This document shows, one piece after another, positions 34,123 through 43,146 of a stretch of DNA of 64,000 nucleotides. The notes under the pieces are model-generated. The model was not told the origin of the DNA and did no database searches. It was given only the letters and a program-made list of their open reading frames with translations. Within the stretch, counting starts at the first letter, position 1. Each line of letters starts with the position of its first letter. This DNA comes from Candidatus Pacearchaeota archaeon. GTDB lineage: Archaea > Nanobdellota > Nanobdellia > Pacearchaeales > GW2011-AR1. The translations under genes were made by a program, and so were the position numbers. The stretch covers positions 20,105 to 84,104 of the forward strand of contig JAGVXH010000005.1 of NCBI GenBank assembly GCA_018303845.1. Reading direction: 5' to 3'.

Positions 34123-35118
34123 CTATCCATAATATTCTTCTTCAAACATTCTTAATATTAAAATAGTTAATGCGAGCAACAAAGGACCTATAAAAATACC
34201 CATTACTCCGAAAGATAATACTCCCACAAAAATACCTACAAGACTCACTAAAGGATGAATTTTTGATATCTTTTCAGCCAGATAAGGTCTTATGAGATTA
34301 TCTATATTGCTTAATATAAGTCCAAAAATAAGAATTCCTCCGCCTGCCCTATAATCTCCTTGAAAAAATTGAATCACAGCTGCAGGAATCCAGACAAATG
34401 GAGGACCTATAACCGGGAAAAAAGATAATATTGCAGTAACAAATCCCCATAGAAATGCTCCTTGAATTCCAAATATCAAAAAAGAAATAGCTAATAATCC
34501 CCCCTGAATCAACGCAATTATTCCCCCAACAAATACGGTACTGTAAGATATGTCCTTAAGTTTATCAACCAATTCATTAGAATTTTTTTCATTAAATGGA
34601 ACAACTTTCTTTATTTTATCATATATTGGACCCTGAGTTAGCATAAAGAATAATAAAAAGAGAGCAATAATCAAATTTATTATAAAATCTCCAATATCTA
34701 AGGCAATATTCAAAAATAAAGAAGAAACCAATTTTCCAAATCCAATTAATTGTTGAGCCAAGATTTCCTTGCTTAACCCAGGGAATATTTTTGTTATCCC
34801 CTTACTAACCATCTCACTTGTATCAGATATTATATTTGGATCTTGAAAAACGGAAAAGAGTTCGTTTCCCACTAATCCTAATAAAAATAATAATGGGAGG
34901 ATAATAACAAAAAGGCTAATAAAAACTATAATCCAAGCAGACAATTTTTTACCCCATCCTTTTTTAATCATTAAATCATAAAGAGGAAACAAAACGACAT
35001 ACAAAAGCAATCCTCCAAAAAAACCTTCAGCAAACATGTAAATCGTGTACAATAAAAATGCCGATAAGATTAAAACTATTATTGTCGCAAAATAAAACCT
35101 AAACTTTTCTTTATTCAT
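34123..35118 (-). CDS. AI-2E family (PF01594) transporter
   Basis: The 331-residue membrane protein has about eight helices in the typical order, with FVGGIIALIQGGLLAISFLIFGI, FFPVIGPPFVWIPAAV and KIHPLVSLVGIFVGVLSFGVMGIFIGPLLLALT, the family signature near the C-terminus. Members export autoinducers or act as Na+/H+ antiporters; this substrate is unknown. Its base composition is closer to balanced between strands than its neighbours', consistent with transfer. It forms a group with two small genes upstream. Confidence 0.9.
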   Translation of the reverse strand: MNKEKFRFYFATIIVLILSAFLLYTIYMFAEGFFGGLLLYVVLFPLYDLMIKKGWGKKLSAWIIVFISLFVIILPLLFLLGLVGNELFSVFQDPNIISDTSEMVSKGITKIFPGLSKEILAQQLIGFGKLVSSLFLNIALDIGDFIINLIIALFLLFFMLTQGPIYDKIKKVVPFNEKNSNELVDKLKDISYSTVFVGGIIALIQGGLLAISFLIFGIQGAFLWGFVTAILSFFPVIGPPFVWIPAAVIQFFQGDYRAGGGILIFGLILSNIDNLIRPYLAEKISKIHPLVSLVGIFVGVLSFGVMGIFIGPLLLALTILILRMFEEEYYG

Positions 35119-35147
35119 TTTTCTAAATAATTTATCATCTCAATAAT

Positions 35148-35297
35148 TTATTTAGTTTTAATCTTGTCCTTAGCTCTTTTTGCCATTTTCCCAATTGCCC
35201 TTTTGAGGACTTTCTTCTCTTCGTCCACAATTTCCTCCGTCAAGGGATCTCTCGCAATTGTTTCAGCAATTGTTTTTAATTGTTTTTTCATTTTCAT
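35148..35297 (-). CDS. Small basic protein, 49 aa
   Basis: A short ORF missed by the track: MKMKKQLKTIAETIARDPL, then EEIVDEEKKVLKRAIGKMAKR. It is highly charged and helical, with no recognised domain. It lies between the two membrane proteins of the AI-2E group and slightly overlaps the upstream one, so it is probably translated from the same message. An alternative start is the ATG two codons in. Confidence 0.45.
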   Translation of the reverse strand: MKMKKQLKTIAETIARDPLTEEIVDEEKKVLKRAIGKMAKRAKDKIKTK

Positions 35298-35617
35298 TTT
35301 AAACTCCTATAGATTAAGCCAATGACATAAAGAAGAACTCCCAAGCCAAGATAAATCATCCATATTTTAATCATTGGGAAAAAATCATTAATCATTAATC
35401 CTATACCTATTAGAAATAATAAAGATCCCAAAAGGACAAACATAAAATATGTTATTTGTTTTTTTAAAGTAGATTTAAGGAAAGAAAAATCTCCTAACTT
35501 CTGAAGCAAATCCTCTGTGTTATCCCCTATAGATTCAAACAATGACCCCACAATCCTATCAAACAGCAACTTCAAAGGATATGTTTTCTTCATTTTTTTA
35601 ATTTCTTTTTTCTTCAT
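35294..35617 (-). CDS. Small two-helix membrane protein, 107 aa
   Basis: The protein has a basic N-terminus (MKKKEIKKMKKTYPLK), an amphipathic segment (DRIVGSLFESIGDNTEDLLQKLG) and two membrane helices (ITYFMFVLLGSLLFLIGIGLMI and IWMIYLGLGVLLYVIGLIY). No family was recognised. It overlaps the 49-aa ORF by four bases and precedes the AI-2E transporter, suggesting an operon of membrane components. Confidence 0.5.
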   Translation of the reverse strand: MKKKEIKKMKKTYPLKLLFDRIVGSLFESIGDNTEDLLQKLGDFSFLKSTLKKQITYFMFVLLGSLLFLIGIGLMINDFFPMIKIWMIYLGLGVLLYVIGLIYRSLK

Positions 35618-35634
35618 TTTTACCCAAATATAAT

Positions 35635-35793
35635 TTAGCCTGCAATCATTACAGAATTAGCATCCAATATAACCTCTTTTTGTTCAAATACTCTTTCGTT
35701 TAATATTGCACCAATATTAAACACAGCCAACCCATCAACACCAACGACCATTCCTCCAAATCCTCCATTTCCAATAATCACACATTTTTTCAT
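35635..35793 (-). pseudogene. Detached DUF3494 C-terminal fragment
   Basis: A 52-codon reading frame contains NIGAILNERVFEQKEVILDA, which lines up with the end of the ice-binding-type domain of the adhesin (NGAVLTGRALGQKEVTLIAN). Nothing upstream matches the rest of the domain. It is probably a decayed copy of a related adhesin, unless it is a short expressed peptide (MKKCVIIGNGG). Confidence 0.55.
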
Positions 35794-35961
35794 ATTTTTA
35801 TTAATTTTTTAAATTATATATACCTGAAGACGAATATATGTTCACTCTCCACGCCAAAATAAATCATAAACCAACCAACTATGCAAATTATTCTAGAACA
35901 ATCCGTCTCATCTAATTAGATTTCATATCCCTTATTTACTCCAATCATATCTAAAAACTTA

Positions 35962-36348
35962 TCACATATTCCGACTCAAAACCAAAACTCCGACAACCCC
36001 AACCGCAAACAAAATAGCCCCGAATAAACCACTCCCAACATCAGCAAACCCAACAACATTCCCTGTAATATTCCCAAGTAACATCAGCCCACCCAAAGCA
36101 AAAAGAGCAAGCGCCAAAGAATACAAAGCCTTAACCTTCACACGAGGGTCCATATGTTCCCTAACACTTTTATAATCATAATAGGCTCTTCTCTTTTCAA
36201 GTGGGCTCAGATTCTTAACATTCCTTATCCTTCTCTTCACAATCCACTCAGCATTCTCCCATTGGCCATTATCAATAAAAGCATAAAGAATCTTCCTATA
36301 TTGTTCATCTACTTCGCCTCTAGAAATATCACCTAAACCACCAACCAT
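35962..36348 (-). CDS. Membrane protein, 128 aa, with ITGNVV motif
   Basis: The protein has a soluble charged N-terminal half (DEQYRKILYAFIDNGQWENAEWIVKRRIRNV, helical) and two membrane helices (ALYSLALALFALGGLMLLG and FGAILFAVGVVGVLVLS) separated by NITGNVVGF. The start is the ATG at 36348, 26 bases after a TTTATATAG box. No family was recognised. Similar TGNVV sequences occur in the adhesin and a pilin-like protein. Confidence 0.5.
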   Translation of the reverse strand: MVGGLGDISRGEVDEQYRKILYAFIDNGQWENAEWIVKRRIRNVKNLSPLEKRRAYYDYKSVREHMDPRVKVKALYSLALALFALGGLMLLGNITGNVVGFADVGSGLFGAILFAVGVVGVLVLSRNM

Positions 36349-36387
36349 ATCAATCAAAACGATCTTGTCTATATAAAATTAATCATA

Positions 36388-37068
36388 CTAAAAATTTTCC
36401 CTCTTATCTCTCTTGGAATAAATTTCACTCCCAAGAATCGCAGATATAGTATATGCTAACGCAAACTCACAATAAATAGAAGGAAAAGCAAGCCCCATAG
36501 CAGGAAAAATAGAAAGCAAAAGAAGTGGAGCGATAATAGTAACAGTGCCAATAATAATCCAAAAATAATAAATTTTATGCATATTTCTTTTTTTAATATG
36601 TAAAAGAAAAATTACCCCCACTATAAGTATAAACCCAAAATAATAAGTTAAATAAGCAATAGATAAAAAAAGATGCTTGGAAGAATACAAAAATGTTTCA
36701 ACATAAACAAAAAGCCAAGAACAATTAGCATTTAAAATAAAATCTTCTTTAATAAAAACAATAAAAGTGACCACTACGGGGAAAACATAAAGAACCCAAT
36801 TCCAAAATTTAGTATTGGTAAATCTAATCGCCATATGCAAACCAACGGCAGGCAAAAATGTATATGTCGCAAACCCAACAGATGCCCACAAAAAAGAATT
36901 ACTAGAAACACAAAGCATAAATTCACTAAACTGATAAAAACCCAAAATATAAACAAAAATAGCAGAAAAAACTGGAACCAAATAATTTTTATATCTAAAC
37001 AAAATAAAACTAGCAACGACAAATTCTACTATTGCAGTAGTCAACGAAACCCATGGAGTAAAACACAT
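36388..37068 (-). CDS. Seven-helix membrane protein
   Basis: The 226-residue protein has seven predicted membrane helices and starts MCFTPWVSLTTAIVEF. It resembles the 7TM sensory regions found at the N-terminus of some archaeal kinases, but no kinase domain follows. The ATG at 37068 is about 27 bases after an ATATTTAAATAG box; the track GTG is rejected. It is adjacent to the pilus ATPase gene. Confidence 0.5.
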   Translation of the reverse strand: MCFTPWVSLTTAIVEFVVASFILFRYKNYLVPVFSAIFVYILGFYQFSEFMLCVSSNSFLWASVGFATYTFLPAVGLHMAIRFTNTKFWNWVLYVFPVVVTFIVFIKEDFILNANCSWLFVYVETFLYSSKHLFLSIAYLTYYFGFILIVGVIFLLHIKKRNMHKIYYFWIIIGTVTIIAPLLLLSIFPAMGLAFPSIYCEFALAYTISAILGSEIYSKRDKRENF

Positions 37069-37105
37069 ATTAAAATCCAACAATAAAAACACTATTTAAA
37101 TATTT

Positions 37106-39397
37106 TCAAACCCCTAATTTCTTCGCTTCAACTTCAAGCCACCTCTTCCACTTCGCAAAAACGATATCTCCTTTCGGCACTCCAACATCCCCAGTCACCT
37201 CATCGCTAATCTGATGAAACGCATTGTTAGACATAACCGTAAAATCCCCTTCTAAAATCTCAGGCAGATTCTCTCTAATAGAAAAATCTACACTCTCTTG
37301 CTTAATCTTAGCACGAAGCAAAACATTATCCCAAACCGCATCCCAGTCCCCAGCCCAACCCTTAACATTACTTGCAATCTCTTTCATAATCTCCGAATCC
37401 CCATTCATCAAATCATCAGTCGCCTCCAACTTATCTCGCTTAACATCGTACTTCATCAAATCAACAAATCCCCCTTCGGCCAAAGGGTCCTTGTCCCAAT
37501 GCTTCCGAACCTCACTAATAGACAAAACCCGTCGCCAAGAATGAAGCCCATCCGCAGTCTTAATCGGATTAGCGACAACAATAATATCCGTCGCCTTAAA
37601 ACTCGTAACCGGAACATCCAAGTCATTACAAACTCTATCAAATACAGAATATGGACTTCCACCATGAATCGTACCAGCAACAACATTTGCAAGAGCCCCA
37701 ACCCTCATCGCCTCATACAAAGCCTTCGCCTCACTAGAACGAATCTCTCCAACAATTAAAGACGAATCGCCCAAACGAAGACTCGCCCGAATCCCTTCCT
37801 CTGCAGAAACCTCCGACGATTCACCCCCCAAAGCCGACCGAACCTTCATTGACAAAATATCATAATCAAGCTTCCTCATCGCAGACACGGGCAACTCCAG
37901 AGTATCTTCAATAGTAATAATTCTCTTATTGGGCATAATCTCCAAAAGCAAAGCCCCTAAAAGCGAAGTCTTTCCCGACGACCTAGTCCCAGCAACAAGC
38001 ATCGTCCGTGCCCCATCAATCATAAAACTCAAAAGCCCCGCACTCAAACTATCCATCATCCCATTCTTAATAAAAAGCGGCAAAGTCCAAGGCTTACTTC
38101 TATGTCTTCTCAAAGTATAAGCAAGCCCACCAGCGGACAAAGGCTCCTGAATAATCGCAACTCTCGCGCTCACATCCCCAAGCTCCAAATTCGTATCTAA
38201 TATAGGGTTAGCCTCATCAAGTGCCCGCCCACTAATCATCCTAAACTTCGCAGCCCAAGAATCCGCATCCTCCATCGACGGAACCAAATTACTAACACAC
38301 TCACCAAATTCATTATGCCTAACAAAAATCTTAGACAAACTAACCGGAGCATTAACCATAATATCCTGCAAATCCTCATCTTGCAACAACACTTCTAAAA
38401 CTCCAAACCCAATCGTATGCCGAACCAAAATATTCGCAAGCTTCTTCAAATCCCCATAACTCAAAACAACATTCTTGCTTCCAGCCAAATCACTAATCAA
38501 ATCCCGAGCAACATTATAAAAAACTTGCCGCGTTCTCTCAGGATCGCTAAATTCTTCAGCAGTCGGTCGATGCTCAATTAAAACATTCCGCGCCAAATTT
38601 AAAAGCATATGATGGTCCTCATCTAACAAATATTCAGGCGGAGACAAATGATAAACCAACTTTGCCTTATTCGGAACTTTAAAAATACTAACCAAGCTCT
38701 CATCGCTCCCACTCGCAATGCTATACTGCTTCACAATCTCGGCATCCGTCGGAATCTTCGCAACCATCCGCGTGAAAGTAAAATTCGGCATAATATCCGC
38801 ACGAAAAACCTCTCCATATATCGCCCTATCTCCAACAGAATACGAATCAAAAAAATCCTTCAACCGTCGAACAAGCTCCAAATCCTCAAACCATCCTTCC
38901 AACTTCTCCAGCAACCGAACATAATCACTCTCCCTACTCCTCACACTTTGCCCCTTACCCCTCTTCACCTGTTGTGCCTTCAACCGAAACAATTTCCCAC
39001 GCAACTCACGATAAGCCAAAATCGGATCCACAGATAATAACTCATTAACAATCCTATTCAAAAAAACATAGGCCTCTTCATAATCCTCGCCAAGTCCGCT
39101 AAGTCTCTCGGAAGAAACAATCCGCTCCTGCTTCATTAAAAAAGTAACTAATGCAGCAACCCCCTGCAACATTCTAACCTGCGAAAAATCATAAGAATAA
39201 TTTCTCTGCTGCACAAAAACAATCCGCGCAATATTAGACTCCTCGCGAAGCGCATCAATTGTCCGTCCCATCACTTCCGAAAAATCAACAAGCGACGGAA
39301 CAATTCGGTCACCCAAATAATTCACATACATCACATTCTCTCCACTGTCCCGAACAACCTCATAAGAATACAAAGCCGCGTCCCCCTTAAACATCAT
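37106..39397 (-). CDS. Type II/IV secretion ATPase of archaeal pilus type (TadA/FlaI-like)
   Basis: This hexameric ATPase powers pilus assembly. The 763-residue protein has a large N-terminal domain, then Walker A AGTRSSGKTSLLGALLLE (about 460), the Asp box TIEDTLELPVSAMRKLDYD, Walker B SLIVGEIRSSEAKALYEAMRVG and the His box TIHGGSPYSVFDRV. It is longer than FlaI because of N- and C-terminal extensions. It lies 6.4 kb from the TadC-like platform, separated by the adhesin island, but belongs with it by function. Confidence 0.88.
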   Translation of the reverse strand: MMFKGDAALYSYEVVRDSGENVMYVNYLGDRIVPSLVDFSEVMGRTIDALREESNIARIVFVQQRNYSYDFSQVRMLQGVAALVTFLMKQERIVSSERLSGLGEDYEEAYVFLNRIVNELLSVDPILAYRELRGKLFRLKAQQVKRGKGQSVRSRESDYVRLLEKLEGWFEDLELVRRLKDFFDSYSVGDRAIYGEVFRADIMPNFTFTRMVAKIPTDAEIVKQYSIASGSDESLVSIFKVPNKAKLVYHLSPPEYLLDEDHHMLLNLARNVLIEHRPTAEEFSDPERTRQVFYNVARDLISDLAGSKNVVLSYGDLKKLANILVRHTIGFGVLEVLLQDEDLQDIMVNAPVSLSKIFVRHNEFGECVSNLVPSMEDADSWAAKFRMISGRALDEANPILDTNLELGDVSARVAIIQEPLSAGGLAYTLRRHRSKPWTLPLFIKNGMMDSLSAGLLSFMIDGARTMLVAGTRSSGKTSLLGALLLEIMPNKRIITIEDTLELPVSAMRKLDYDILSMKVRSALGGESSEVSAEEGIRASLRLGDSSLIVGEIRSSEAKALYEAMRVGALANVVAGTIHGGSPYSVFDRVCNDLDVPVTSFKATDIIVVANPIKTADGLHSWRRVLSISEVRKHWDKDPLAEGGFVDLMKYDVKRDKLEATDDLMNGDSEIMKEIASNVKGWAGDWDAVWDNVLLRAKIKQESVDFSIRENLPEILEGDFTVMSNNAFHQISDEVTGDVGVPKGDIVFAKWKRWLEVEAKKLGV

Positions 39398-39490
39398 TTA
39401 CCGTATTCACCTCGAGCAACCAAAACAAAAAAGATTATTAAAACATATGTGTCCTAAACAATTATAAACTTCTGAAACCTTCCCATAATC

Positions 39491-39880
39491 ATGACGCATC
39501 CGCAAGACACCGACGCCCAAATCAAATTCCTCTTATCTGATTTCAACACAAGATTAAAAGACACAGACGAACGAAACAAATTAATCAGAGAACGAGTCCT
39601 TCTTCTAGGAAAAAACCTAATCTCATCTCGCCAAGAAACAGAAGACGAAATAAAAGCAATCAAACAAGAAAATGCCCAAATAAAACAAGACCTAGAAAAA
39701 TTAAAAAGAACTTCTCTTTCCCTTCTAACAGAATTCAACAAATTCGTCAAGCGAGAAGAACTAGCCCTAGTAGAAAGAATGCTCAAAGATTTCCAGCCAC
39801 TAGAATTCATGCGAAGAAAAGACGTAGAAGAATTAATAGACAATAAAATAAATATAAAAACCACAAAACCCAAACAATAA
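39491..39880 (+). CDS. Coiled-coil protein divergent from the pilus ATPase
   Basis: The 129-residue protein is almost entirely charged helix. Residues about 25-90 (RNKLIRERVLLLGKNLISS and DLEKLKRTSLSLLTEFNKF) form a heptad-like coiled coil. No domain is recognised. It is followed two bases later by a Pro/Gln-rich partner, and both diverge from the pilus ATPase, so a link to the pilus machine is plausible but unproved. Confidence 0.5.
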   Translation: MTHPQDTDAQIKFLLSDFNTRLKDTDERNKLIRERVLLLGKNLISSRQETEDEIKAIKQENAQIKQDLEKLKRTSLSLLTEFNKFVKREELALVERMLKDFQPLEFMRRKDVEELIDNKINIKTTKPKQ

Positions 39881-39881
39881 C

Positions 39882-40568
39882 ATGACAATTTTAGATAAAA
39901 TAATTCAAATGCAAAAAGAAGGTATATCCGACAACGAAATAATGGCACAACTGCAAAATGAAGGAATCCGCCCATCTCTAATAAGCGACGCATTCCAACA
40001 AGCCAAAATAAAAAACGCCGTCTCACCTCTAGAAGAACCAATAGACCAATATCAAGAACAACAAATGCCATATCCTCAAGAAATGCAACCATCAATAATG
40101 CCAACTCAAAGCCAAACAGCATCACAGCCACCAATCCAATACGCACCACAACCTCAAGAACAATACCAACAGCCACAACAACAATACGACTACTATACAC
40201 CACAACCTCAAGCCTATTCAGAACAAGATTACTACCCACAACAAGAAGGTTACGGAACAGAAACAATATCAGAAATAGCTCAACAAGTAGTAACCGAATC
40301 CCTCGATGCCTACAAATCAAAAGTCGGAGACATAGCCTCATTCAAATCCCAAATCCAAAACAAAGTAAACGATATAGACGACCGACTAAAAAGAATCGAA
40401 AATTCAATAGACCGTCTTCAGCAAGCAATCCTTGGGAAAATAGGAGAATTCGGAGAATCAAGTGCCATGATTCATCAAGATCTAGACAACCTCCACGGAA
40501 CAATGTCAAAACTGATGAACCCACTAATTGACAACGTAAATGAAATGAGAAAAATTTCTAAAAAATAA
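39882..40568 (+). CDS. Pro/Gln/Tyr-rich adaptor-like protein with N- and C-terminal helices
   Basis: The 228-residue protein has a UBA-like N-terminal helix pair (EGISDNEIMAQLQNEGI, ISDAFQQAKIK), a low-complexity middle very rich in Pro, Gln and Tyr (about 55-125), and a coiled-coil C-terminus (KVNDIDDRLKRIENSIDRLQ). It looks like a flexible adaptor. Start and stop lie tight against the coiled-coil gene upstream and the membrane genes downstream. Function unknown. Confidence 0.5.
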   Translation: MTILDKIIQMQKEGISDNEIMAQLQNEGIRPSLISDAFQQAKIKNAVSPLEEPIDQYQEQQMPYPQEMQPSIMPTQSQTASQPPIQYAPQPQEQYQQPQQQYDYYTPQPQAYSEQDYYPQQEGYGTETISEIAQQVVTESLDAYKSKVGDIASFKSQIQNKVNDIDDRLKRIENSIDRLQQAILGKIGEFGESSAMIHQDLDNLHGTMSKLMNPLIDNVNEMRKISKK

Positions 40569-40571
40569 AAA

Positions 40572-41057
40572 CTAACCCTTCTTAGTAATCGTAACCGAAA
40601 CTATACCTGCAATCACCAAAAGCAAAACCATCCCAAACCATTCCGTATCAAACCAACTTCTAATCATCCCCCAATTAATAGCCCAATTAAAAATATAAGC
40701 AGAACTAATCACAAAAAAAACCACACCTAGGCCGAAGACAATCATACCAAGCCAACTTTTCTCTCCTCCAAAGAATTTCCCTATATCCACTCCAGGAACA
40801 AGTGCAACTAGTGTAATCAAGAAAAAGACTGTAACAACCGCCATCCCAAACCATGCACCACTCCATTCGACAAACTCAACAAGCTGAGCCTCAACAATAA
40901 AAAAACTAGAAACAATAAAAGAAATAAAAATCATCATCGTAGGACTATTCCCCAAAATAGCACTCTTAACAAGCAATGCATAAACAACAATAAATACCAA
41001 CAAAAAAGCAAAAATAGGCAAAAAGTACCCAATCGTAGAAACAGAAGCTACTGCCAT
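40572..41057 (-). CDS. Paralogous membrane protein 3 (161 aa)
   Basis: The last of three similar membrane proteins. It starts at MAVASVSTIGYFLPIFAFL (ATG 41057, overlapping the previous stop) and has four membrane helices and the shared motif YALLVKSAILGNSPT. No family was recognised. It is translated with the gene at 41057-41554. Confidence 0.5.
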   Translation of the reverse strand: MAVASVSTIGYFLPIFAFLLVFIVVYALLVKSAILGNSPTMMIFISFIVSSFFIVEAQLVEFVEWSGAWFGMAVVTVFFLITLVALVPGVDIGKFFGGEKSWLGMIVFGLGVVFFVISSAYIFNWAINWGMIRSWFDTEWFGMVLLLVIAGIVSVTITKKG

Positions 41058-41554
41058 TAAGGACCCTTCTTCCCGCCTTTTGAAGCAACAACAATTACTG
41101 CAATAATAGCACCCAAAACTAAAAGCGCCCAAACATTTTCAGCAAACCATCCGCCGAATCCACCAAGATTACTCCATTCATCCCAAGAGCTAAGCGACCA
41201 GATAATCGTCCCAATCCCAATAATAAAACCAAATGGAACCAACTTGCCCAAATCCGTGCCATCACCCTTAGTAAAAAATCCCAAAAAAATTAATATCACC
41301 AAAAACAAACTAAGACCAACTCCAAATCTCGGAAAAACGATTGCATAAAACTGACTTACAAAATCAAACTGCAAACTAAGCAAACCCAAAGCAACCGAAA
41401 TAATCGCCAAAATTCCATCATTCTCATCTCCCAAAATCTTACTCTTCTTCAAAATAGCAAACACAACCGCGAAAATCAACAAAAACGGAATCACATAAGA
41501 AAAAACGCCCATATCATTCCAGATATTCAAAACATCCGTAATCGTAGTAACCAT
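41057..41554 (-). CDS. Paralogous membrane protein 2 (165 aa)
   Basis: It has four membrane helices with the shared motif FAILKKSKILGDENDG near residue 33, the DUF-like pattern of its neighbours. A terminal GGKKGP tail is basic. An ATAAATATGG box 24 bases upstream supports the ATG at 41554. Role unknown; proximity to the pilus ATPase is suggestive. Confidence 0.5.
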   Translation of the reverse strand: MVTTITDVLNIWNDMGVFSYVIPFLLIFAVVFAILKKSKILGDENDGILAIISVALGLLSLQFDFVSQFYAIVFPRFGVGLSLFLVILIFLGFFTKGDGTDLGKLVPFGFIIGIGTIIWSLSSWDEWSNLGGFGGWFAENVWALLVLGAIIAVIVVASKGGKKGP

Positions 41555-41592
41555 ATCCTAAACCATCAATCCATATTTATATATCTTTCCAA

Positions 41593-42069
41593 CTAAGACT
41601 TTTTCTTCCCGCCAAAAACAGCAACAGCCATGACACCCAATATAATAACAACCATAATCACATTCATCCAAATATCATCACCAGCCCCACCAAAAGAGTC
41701 CCAAATCTTATTCCCCCAACCCGTAACAAACAAAACAACCACAACAGTAAACACAGCAGCCAAACCACCAAAAGTATATTTTAAACCATTAGGCATAGAA
41801 CTCAAATCCCCAGCAGCAAAACCATACAAAACAAAAAACACCAAAAGAATAGCAACACCAACAGCCATCCAAGGCATCAATCCAACAACAATATCCCGTG
41901 GACCAGGAACACCAATCAAAATCAAACCAACAACCATCCCAACAATCGCATCAACCTGAGCCTTCCCATCTCCCAAAATCTTCGACTTCTGTAAAATCGC
42001 AAACACAACAACAAACACTAACAAGAACGGCAACAACATCTCCGTAAAAAACACATTCTCAAATATCAT
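41593..42069 (-). CDS. Paralogous membrane protein 1 (158 aa)
   Basis: It has four membrane helices, the motif FAILQKSKILGDGKAQVDAIVG shared with paralogue 2, and a basic GGKKKS tail. The ATG at 42069 is 24 bases after a TTTTAAATAAG box; the upstream TTG at 42087 is rejected. First gene of the triplet. Confidence 0.5.
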   Translation of the reverse strand: MIFENVFFTEMLLPFLLVFVVVFAILQKSKILGDGKAQVDAIVGMVVGLILIGVPGPRDIVVGLMPWMAVGVAILLVFFVLYGFAAGDLSSMPNGLKYTFGGLAAVFTVVVVLFVTGWGNKIWDSFGGAGDDIWMNVIMVVIILGVMAVAVFGGKKKS

Positions 42070-42177
42070 ATCAACACTAACAATCAAACTTATTTAAAAC
42101 TTACTAACCTCTAAATCCAATCCCATCCATATACTAATTCCTAAAATCAATTAAAGAATAAACCTGCAAATTAAATG

Positions 42178-42219
42178 TTCATGCGAAGACATGCGGCGTA
42201 GCCCATGGATTTGCATGAA
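42178..42219 (+). repeat. GAA-loop-type hairpin element, copy 6 (GTA loop)
   Basis: TTCATGC/GCATGAA outer stem, an imperfect inner stem, GGC/GCC and a GTA loop in place of GAA. It is the most divergent of the nine copies. Confidence 0.65.
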
Positions 42220-42306
42220 ATATTAATAACCAACAAAAACCCAACTTCTAATTATCAAAAATTAACAAATACAAATCTTCAATTTATTAAAATTTAAATT
42301 TCCCTT

Positions 42307-42453
42307 TTAGGCAAAAATATCATTAGCTATTTTTTTTATATATCCAGGCTCACCTATGCCATAAACAAAAATCATCCTCTTGCCATAATTAATAACATCC
42401 CCAATAATCTCCTTATTATGAGGACTCAAGATATCTTCATAAACAGAAAGCAT
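42307..42453 (-). CDS. Hypothetical protein, 48 aa
   Basis: A short ORF absent from the track: MLSVYEDILSPHNKEIIGDV and the end GYIKKIANDIFA. It begins immediately after the stop of the 72-aa gene upstream, so it is probably translated with it. No domain was recognised. Confidence 0.4.
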   Translation of the reverse strand: MLSVYEDILSPHNKEIIGDVINYGKRMIFVYGIGEPGYIKKIANDIFA

Positions 42454-42672
42454 TTAGTTTAATCCGCCTATGGCCGAAGTTATTTTATCAACATATTCTC
42501 TGCTAGAAAACTTCCTTATAGAATCCTCAAAATTGGCAACTCTCATACCTAACTTATGATACTGCGAAAACTCTGGAATAAAAGTCAAATCTTTTGATAT
42601 TTGCTCATCAATAAAATACCCATAAGCAAACGCTCTATCTACCGAAATTTCTTGTAATTCATTATCCTTCAT
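42454..42672 (-). CDS. Hypothetical protein, 72 aa
   Basis: The protein is soluble and acidic (MKDNELQEISVDRAFAYGYF; SKDLTFIPEFSQYHKLG). A TTTTTATAAAAGG box about 26 bases upstream places the start at the ATG at 42672, not at the track start. No family was recognised. The next short ORF abuts it. Confidence 0.4.
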   Translation of the reverse strand: MKDNELQEISVDRAFAYGYFIDEQISKDLTFIPEFSQYHKLGMRVANFEDSIRKFSSREYVDKITSAIGGLN

Positions 42673-42720
42673 AAAAAACATAACAAAAAACCTTTTATAA
42701 AAATTAGCAACCAAACCTAC

Positions 42721-43020
42721 CTACATTTCTTCAGCATCATCAGCTTCAAAATCCATATCTTCCTCTCCCCTTTGAACCGGAACAGCATTCTTATTAATAA
42801 TTACAACATCTCCAATCGCCTTGATAAACTGATGCGGAACAATAATTCCTCGAGCTCCACCCAAAATCTCAATCATTCCAGAATCTCTAGAAACAACAAT
42901 TCTCCAGCCATCAATCTTATTATCAATCAAATTCAATTCCTCAACAACACCAAATAAATCACCAGAATCTGTATAGACTCTCAGTCCAATCACGTCACTC
43001 ATTCGTTTTATTTTTAACAT
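42721..43020 (-). CDS. PRC-barrel domain protein
   Basis: PRC-barrel proteins are small beta-barrels; archaeal members are linked to rRNA metabolism or cell division. The 99-residue protein has GLRVYTDSGDLFGVVEELN, then IVVSRDSGMIEILGGARGI and VVIINKNAVPV, the expected strands, and an acidic tail (DMDFEADDAEEM). A TATTTAAATG box 25 bases upstream supports the ATG at 43020. Confidence 0.75.
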   Translation of the reverse strand: MLKIKRMSDVIGLRVYTDSGDLFGVVEELNLIDNKIDGWRIVVSRDSGMIEILGGARGIIVPHQFIKAIGDVVIINKNAVPVQRGEEDMDFEADDAEEM

Positions 43021-43146
43021 AATCGACTTACCCCACTTTCATTTAAATACATTTCTATGCTAGACTAATCATATCACACCAATACAAAGCCGAAACAAAG
43101 CCAACCCATTAGGTAACTTTATAAAAATCTCCAGCCTAACTAAATA

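Noticed and set aside
39454-40341. 295-aa - strand ORF over the coiled-coil and adaptor genes
   Set aside because: Shadow of two well-supported + strand genes; Leu/Val/Arg-rich with no recognisable motif.
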